From positions 248,001 through 312,000 of the forward strand of contig JBGALE010000002.1 in the NCBI GenBank assembly GCA_044223995.1: 64,000 nucleotides of DNA, given 5' to 3'. The notes below the pieces were generated by a model that did no database searches, had not been told where the DNA came from, and saw only the letters and a program-made list of their open reading frames with translations. Each line of letters opens with the position of its first letter. Position 1 is the first letter of the stretch. This DNA comes from JACMLD01 sp044223995 (GTDB taxonomy: Bacteria; Bacteroidota; Bacteroidia; Chitinophagales; Chitinophagaceae). The translations under genes and the position numbers were made by a program. Of this stretch, positions 60,759-64,000 are shown in pieces.

Positions 60759-62930
60759 TCAAAATAACTTCAGCTTAATCCCGCCATTCACAACAAACCC
60801 TTCCAAAGGAGCATAAATATCTTTAAAAACCGGGTTTGTTACCGTACCAGTATAAATGCTTTCAAACTTCGTTTGTCTCACATCTCCAAAATTTTCAAAA
60901 TTTATGTACACTGAAAACTTTTTCCATATCCTTTCTGCCACAAGACCTGTGAGCCAATAATCTCCTCCAGTGCTTCCGTCACTTAACATTTGTCTGCTGA
61001 AATAATAAAGTTCTGATCCAATCTTCCACTTGTTTTCTATTTCATAAACCAAAGCGCTGTTAAAACGATGTTTGGGAGTTAATGGCTTTTGAATAGTTGT
61101 TCCATTATTGTGAACGGTAGCATCAGTATAGGTATCTCCCAGGTATAGATTAATCTTATCATAACCAAGCTTAATATTGGTTTCAGCACCTTTACTATTT
61201 ATATGTCCCCGGATATTCTGGAATTGATAAAAGCCGCCTGTTACAGGTTCTAGGAATAACGGATTCTCTAGATAAGTAAAAAAGAAAAACTGGTTGATGC
61301 TAACTGTTATTTTCTCAAAAGAGGTGTAGTAGTTAAAATCCCAGTTTGCCCCATAGCTTTTTTCGAGTTTATTTATATCTGGATTGACTGGCAAAACATT
61401 TTTATATAACACCCGTTCACTTTCTTCAGTAAAAATAGTAGGGGGTTTATAACCCAAACCTCCTCCTATACGACTCGTTAACCTCGGGGAAATTTTAAAT
61501 AGCATTGAAATACGTGGTAATAGCGCAACGCCATAATTGACTGCATAATCTCCTCTTAATCCCGTTTCCAGTGTAAGCCACCCTGAGGCATTCCAAGTGT
61601 TTTGTAGGAAAACTCCAAAAGTAGTTTGATCATAATTCCGAAGCTGAACAGATGTTAATTGCTGTTCTTTAAAATCATCCGTTAAAATATTCAACCCCGC
61701 CACCCAATCTGATTTATTCCTTCTTCTGGCATAGGTTGCCTCTGTAAAGCTGCTGTATTGCGTACCATTAAAAGAGTATCCCCGGCTACTGATCATACGA
61801 TTAAAGTACCCAACACTGTTTTTCAGTGTAAAATTATCCTTCTCATTTAACTGATGGCTTAAAGTAAGTTGGGCAGATATTCGTTTTGTTTTATTACGCT
61901 CAAAGTAGTTATGCGTACTATCGCCTTTGCCTGCTATAAATTTCATATCGCCGCCCAAGCGATTTTCAAAACTGGTATTAATACCAAAGATTAACCCCGT
62001 CCTGTCATTGAAGTAGATAAATAATTTTGGATTGACAGTATAACGTTCAAATTCAGGGATGGCAGAAAAAGAAATATTGGCAGGATCGTAAGCTTTATTC
62101 GAATTTCGGCTAACAAAAAGCGTTATGCCTGTCTTTTTGAAACGCTCTCCATAGTAACTATTGATATCAATCCCCTTTGCTGATGTAACATTAAAATGAA
62201 AATTCAGTTCCCGGTGTTCAGGAGGGGCTTTAGAAATCAAATTCACTAAACCCGCAATGGCACCGCCTCCATACAGCGTGGATGAAGCTCCTTTTATTAT
62301 TTCAACCTGTTTTAAATCCAAAGGGGGTATTTGCAGTAACCCTAAACCTGTTGCGGCACCGGCATACAAGGGAAATCCATCTTTTAAAATCTGTGTATAG
62401 CGACCGTCTAGTCCCTGTATACGGATACTGGCATTGGCACTGATAGCCGATGTTTGTTGCGTTTGAATACCAGTACTTTCACTTAGCAACATTTTAATAT
62501 CACCAGGTCTCATAGCAGCTTCTTCGCGGATTTCTTCACCCGCAATAACTTCAACCCTGGCCGGGGTATTTTTTATACTTCTATTGGAACGTACACTATT
62601 AACAGTTATTTCTTCAAGCTCCCCTAGTTCCTGATCTAAAAATATTTCAATGATCCCTGGTTTCTTTAAAGGAAATTCATAAATTCTTTCCATTTTCTCG
62701 TAGCCCACGTAGCTAAATACAAGTGTATATTTACCGCCAGGTATATTATTAATAATAACTAATCCTGTACTATCAGTTGTTGCAGTTTTATTAATTTCTT
62801 TCACCAATACCGTACCCCCCGCTAAAGGCTCCTTTTCCCTTTCACTTTTTATAACTGCTCTAAATGAATGTTGCGCCAGTCCGGTAAACCCAATTAGGAA
62901 AACAACAACAGAACTAATAATTCTCTTCAT
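60759..62930 (-). CDS. TonB-dependent receptor with plug and carboxypeptidase-regulatory domain
   Basis: I use ATG 62930 (MKRIISSVVVFLIGFTGLAQ), a clean signal peptide; about 723 residues. Order: carboxypeptidase-regulatory-like domain (RAVIKSEREKEPLAGGTVLV), plug domain (TPARVEVIAGEEIREEAAMRP; SIRIQGLDGRYTQILKDGFPL; VEIIKGASSTLYGGGAIAGLVN), then the barrel. This is a complete FecA/BtuB-type importer. The ligand is unknown; cargo context (Crp/Fnr, thioredoxin) suggests metal or cofactor uptake only weakly. Confidence 0.93.
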   Translation of the reverse strand: MKRIISSVVVFLIGFTGLAQHSFRAVIKSEREKEPLAGGTVLVKEINKTATTDSTGLVIINNIPGGKYTLVFSYVGYEKMERIYEFPLKKPGIIEIFLDQELGELEEITVNSVRSNRSIKNTPARVEVIAGEEIREEAAMRPGDIKMLLSESTGIQTQQTSAISANASIRIQGLDGRYTQILKDGFPLYAGAATGLGLLQIPPLDLKQVEIIKGASSTLYGGGAIAGLVNLISKAPPEHRELNFHFNVTSAKGIDINSYYGERFKKTGITLFVSRNSNKAYDPANISFSAIPEFERYTVNPKLFIYFNDRTGLIFGINTSFENRLGGDMKFIAGKGDSTHNYFERNKTKRISAQLTLSHQLNEKDNFTLKNSVGYFNRMISSRGYSFNGTQYSSFTEATYARRRNKSDWVAGLNILTDDFKEQQLTSVQLRNYDQTTFGVFLQNTWNASGWLTLETGLRGDYAVNYGVALLPRISMLFKISPRLTSRIGGGLGYKPPTIFTEESERVLYKNVLPVNPDINKLEKSYGANWDFNYYTSFEKITVSINQFFFFTYLENPLFLEPVTGGFYQFQNIRGHINSKGAETNIKLGYDKINLYLGDTYTDATVHNNGTTIQKPLTPKHRFNSALVYEIENKWKIGSELYYFSRQMLSDGSTGGDYWLTGLVAERIWKKFSVYINFENFGDVRQTKFESIYTGTVTNPVFKDIYAPLEGFVVNGGIKLKLF

Positions 62931-63016
62931 CTTTCTAAAATAATTCGTCATTGTTTATTCTGCCTTTCGCAATTTATATGGTAATTCAGGCATTCGCCAC
63001 GGCATTACATTTTCAT

Positions 63017-63640
63017 TTACTTTCGCTGAAAACCGCAGAAAAGGAATTGTTGAATGGTATTAAAAGGTGTGGCGTGATCTTCTTCGATGCATTTAATCCG
63101 GTTAAATTTTACCTCAAACCTTGCAGACATGGATATTTCCGAGTACTGCTTTATTTCAAGCCCGCTGCATTTGTCGGGTCCGTTTTCAGAAAAAGTACCC
63201 AGAATTAAATATCCATTTGGTTTGATGCTGTTTTCTGCAAGATGGACATAGGCATCAATTTTCTTTTCGGTGGTGAGAAAATGAAAAGCAGCCCTGTCGT
63301 GCCAGAAATCAAATTTTACCGAAGGCTTAAATTCAGTAACATCCGATAGCACCCAATGCACCAATTCTGCTTTTTCTCCCAATCTTTTCTTTGCACGGTT
63401 GAGTGCGTTTTCTGAAATATCCAGTACGTAAATATTTTGATACCCTTTTTCTATTAATACATCCACCAAATGACTGTCACCGCCACCGATATCAATGATA
63501 TTGGCATCCCTGGGCAGGTTGAAAAGTTCCAGGAACGCAAGCGAAGTTTTGGGATAAGGCTGAAACCAGCTTACTTCATTTTCAGCCTTTGTGGCAAATA
63601 TATTTTCCCAATGTTCCCTCGTGCTGTTTTTTGTGTTCAT
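63017..63640 (-). CDS. Class I SAM-dependent methyltransferase
   Basis: I use ATG 63640 (MNTKNSTREHWENIF); about 207 residues. SAM motif I is IIDIGGGDSHLVDVLI, motif II VLDISENALNRAKKRLG, then FWHDRAAFHFLTTEKKI and LILGTFSENGPDKCSGL. The latter blocks are like the TPMT/TehB-type methyltransferases that act on small thiols or oxyanions and are often carried on mobile islands. The substrate is unknown. It lies 86 bases upstream of the TonB receptor on the same strand. Confidence 0.88.
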   Translation of the reverse strand: MNTKNSTREHWENIFATKAENEVSWFQPYPKTSLAFLELFNLPRDANIIDIGGGDSHLVDVLIEKGYQNIYVLDISENALNRAKKRLGEKAELVHWVLSDVTEFKPSVKFDFWHDRAAFHFLTTEKKIDAYVHLAENSIKPNGYLILGTFSENGPDKCSGLEIKQYSEISMSARFEVKFNRIKCIEEDHATPFNTIQQFLFCGFQRK

Positions 63641-63789
63641 AATAGCCAATTCGTAATTCAAAATTACTCATTAAAATAGTTTATCCGGCTATACACATGA
63701 GGGTTGCTTAATAATCTGACACACATTTATGAACGACTTGACCCAAACCATAGCCAGCTAAATACGAGCATTTAAAGTCTTGTTCACCA

Positions 63790-64000
63790 TCATCTTGGCT
63801 TAAGTTCCTTTATTAAACGCAATGCGCAATCTTTAAAAAAGTTTTCAACTTCATTATTGGTAGAGTAGTAATCGGTGGAAGACAATGAATATCCATCCTT
63901 GCTAAAGCTATACGTACAACCATTTATGCAAGGTGTCGAGTAAAATATATATAACCCTACAAAGTCATTCTCTTTTACACTGATTATTTTGAATTCTGCC
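63790..64000 (-). CDS. Partial CDS at window edge, unknown function
   Basis: The frame on the minus strand is open from the window edge (first full codon at 63999) to TGA at 63790-63792, giving 69 residues from AEFKIISVKENDFVGLY to LIKELKPR. Cys pair CINGC and the run SLSSTDYYSTNNEVE suggest a small exported or beta-rich protein. The N-terminus is outside the window. I recognise no family. Confidence 0.55.
   Translation of the reverse strand, partial: AEFKIISVKENDFVGLYIFYSTPCINGCTYSFSKDGYSLSSTDYYSTNNEVENFFKDCALRLIKELKPR

Larger units (their letters stand above)
51536..64000. mobile_element. Integrated element inserted in yifB (left end and cargo; right end outside window)
   Basis: The element begins at the yifB junction and carries a large serine recombinase, a membrane protein, a VirD4/HerA-like ATPase, another membrane protein, then cargo genes. 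No relaxase or replication gene is seen, and no yifB C-terminal fragment occurs before 64000, so the right end is probably beyond the window. The boundary on the right is therefore a lower limit; some of the last genes could in principle be chromosomal. Confidence 0.7.

Overview
The window comes from a member of the Bacteroidota, most likely the family Chitinophagaceae. Supporting signs are TonB-dependent outer-membrane receptors with carboxypeptidase-regulatory N-termini, a porT gene directly after ubiE, a secreted metalloprotease with a type IX secretion-like C-terminal tail, a RemB-like barrel protein, an UpxY/NusG-type antiterminator and weak Shine-Dalgarno signals. This is inferred from gene content; no rRNA or tRNA gene was seen.

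Positions 1-18654 (minus strand) hold a dense, probably single operon that I read as a compound RiPP (ribosomally made, modified peptide) locus. In transcription order it has: a NusG-like antiterminator; two small unknown ORFs (one a possible extra precursor); an ABC exporter; a UPF0489 arginase-fold protein resembling peptide arginases; an S41-type protease homologue with Cys at the nucleophile position; four tandem 57-residue precursor peptides separated by conserved hairpins; a radical SAM/SPASM enzyme; an S8 protease fused to a DUF1611-like P-loop domain; a JmjC/cupin oxygenase; a second Fe(II)/2OG oxygenase; a stand-alone carrier protein; a TonB-type barrel; a lipoprotein; a second, unrelated precursor with a textbook double-glycine leader; a second radical SAM/SPASM enzyme of cyclophane-maturase type; and a C39-peptidase ABC exporter cut by the window edge. 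The logical pairing is C39 exporter with the double-glycine peptide, and S8 protease plus plain ABC exporter with the four non-GG peptides. Each of the four peptides has exactly one arginine in its presumed core, the obvious arginase target.

Next, 18767-23980 carries a Cys-free, Thr-rich 66-residue peptide, a LytS/LytR-type two-component pair and a full-length LanB-type dehydratase with no LanC nearby. From 24439 to 51530 the content is mostly ordinary chromosome: DinB-like, PDH E2, VOC, a type III PKS cluster (UbiA prenyltransferase, PKS, methyltransferase, FAD oxidoreductase, with two TTG starts), a GbsR-type regulator, NAD-dependent epimerase, metalloprotease, YkuK, engB, ubiE-porT, DPP4-like peptidase, dihydroorotase, a MutS-like ATPase, DUF3179 and M1 aminopeptidase.

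At 51.53 kb the Mg-chelatase-like gene yifB/comM is cut at its MNP codons by an integrated element carrying a large serine recombinase. The target DNA supplies the last codons and stop of the recombinase gene. The element continues to the window edge with a VirD4/HerA-like ATPase bearing a nuclease-like tail, two membrane proteins and cargo (GDCCVFCSYGT zinc ribbon, thioredoxin-like lipoprotein, OB-fold protein, YceI, Crp/Fnr regulator, TonB receptor, methyltransferase). Its far end and the rest of yifB are not in this window.
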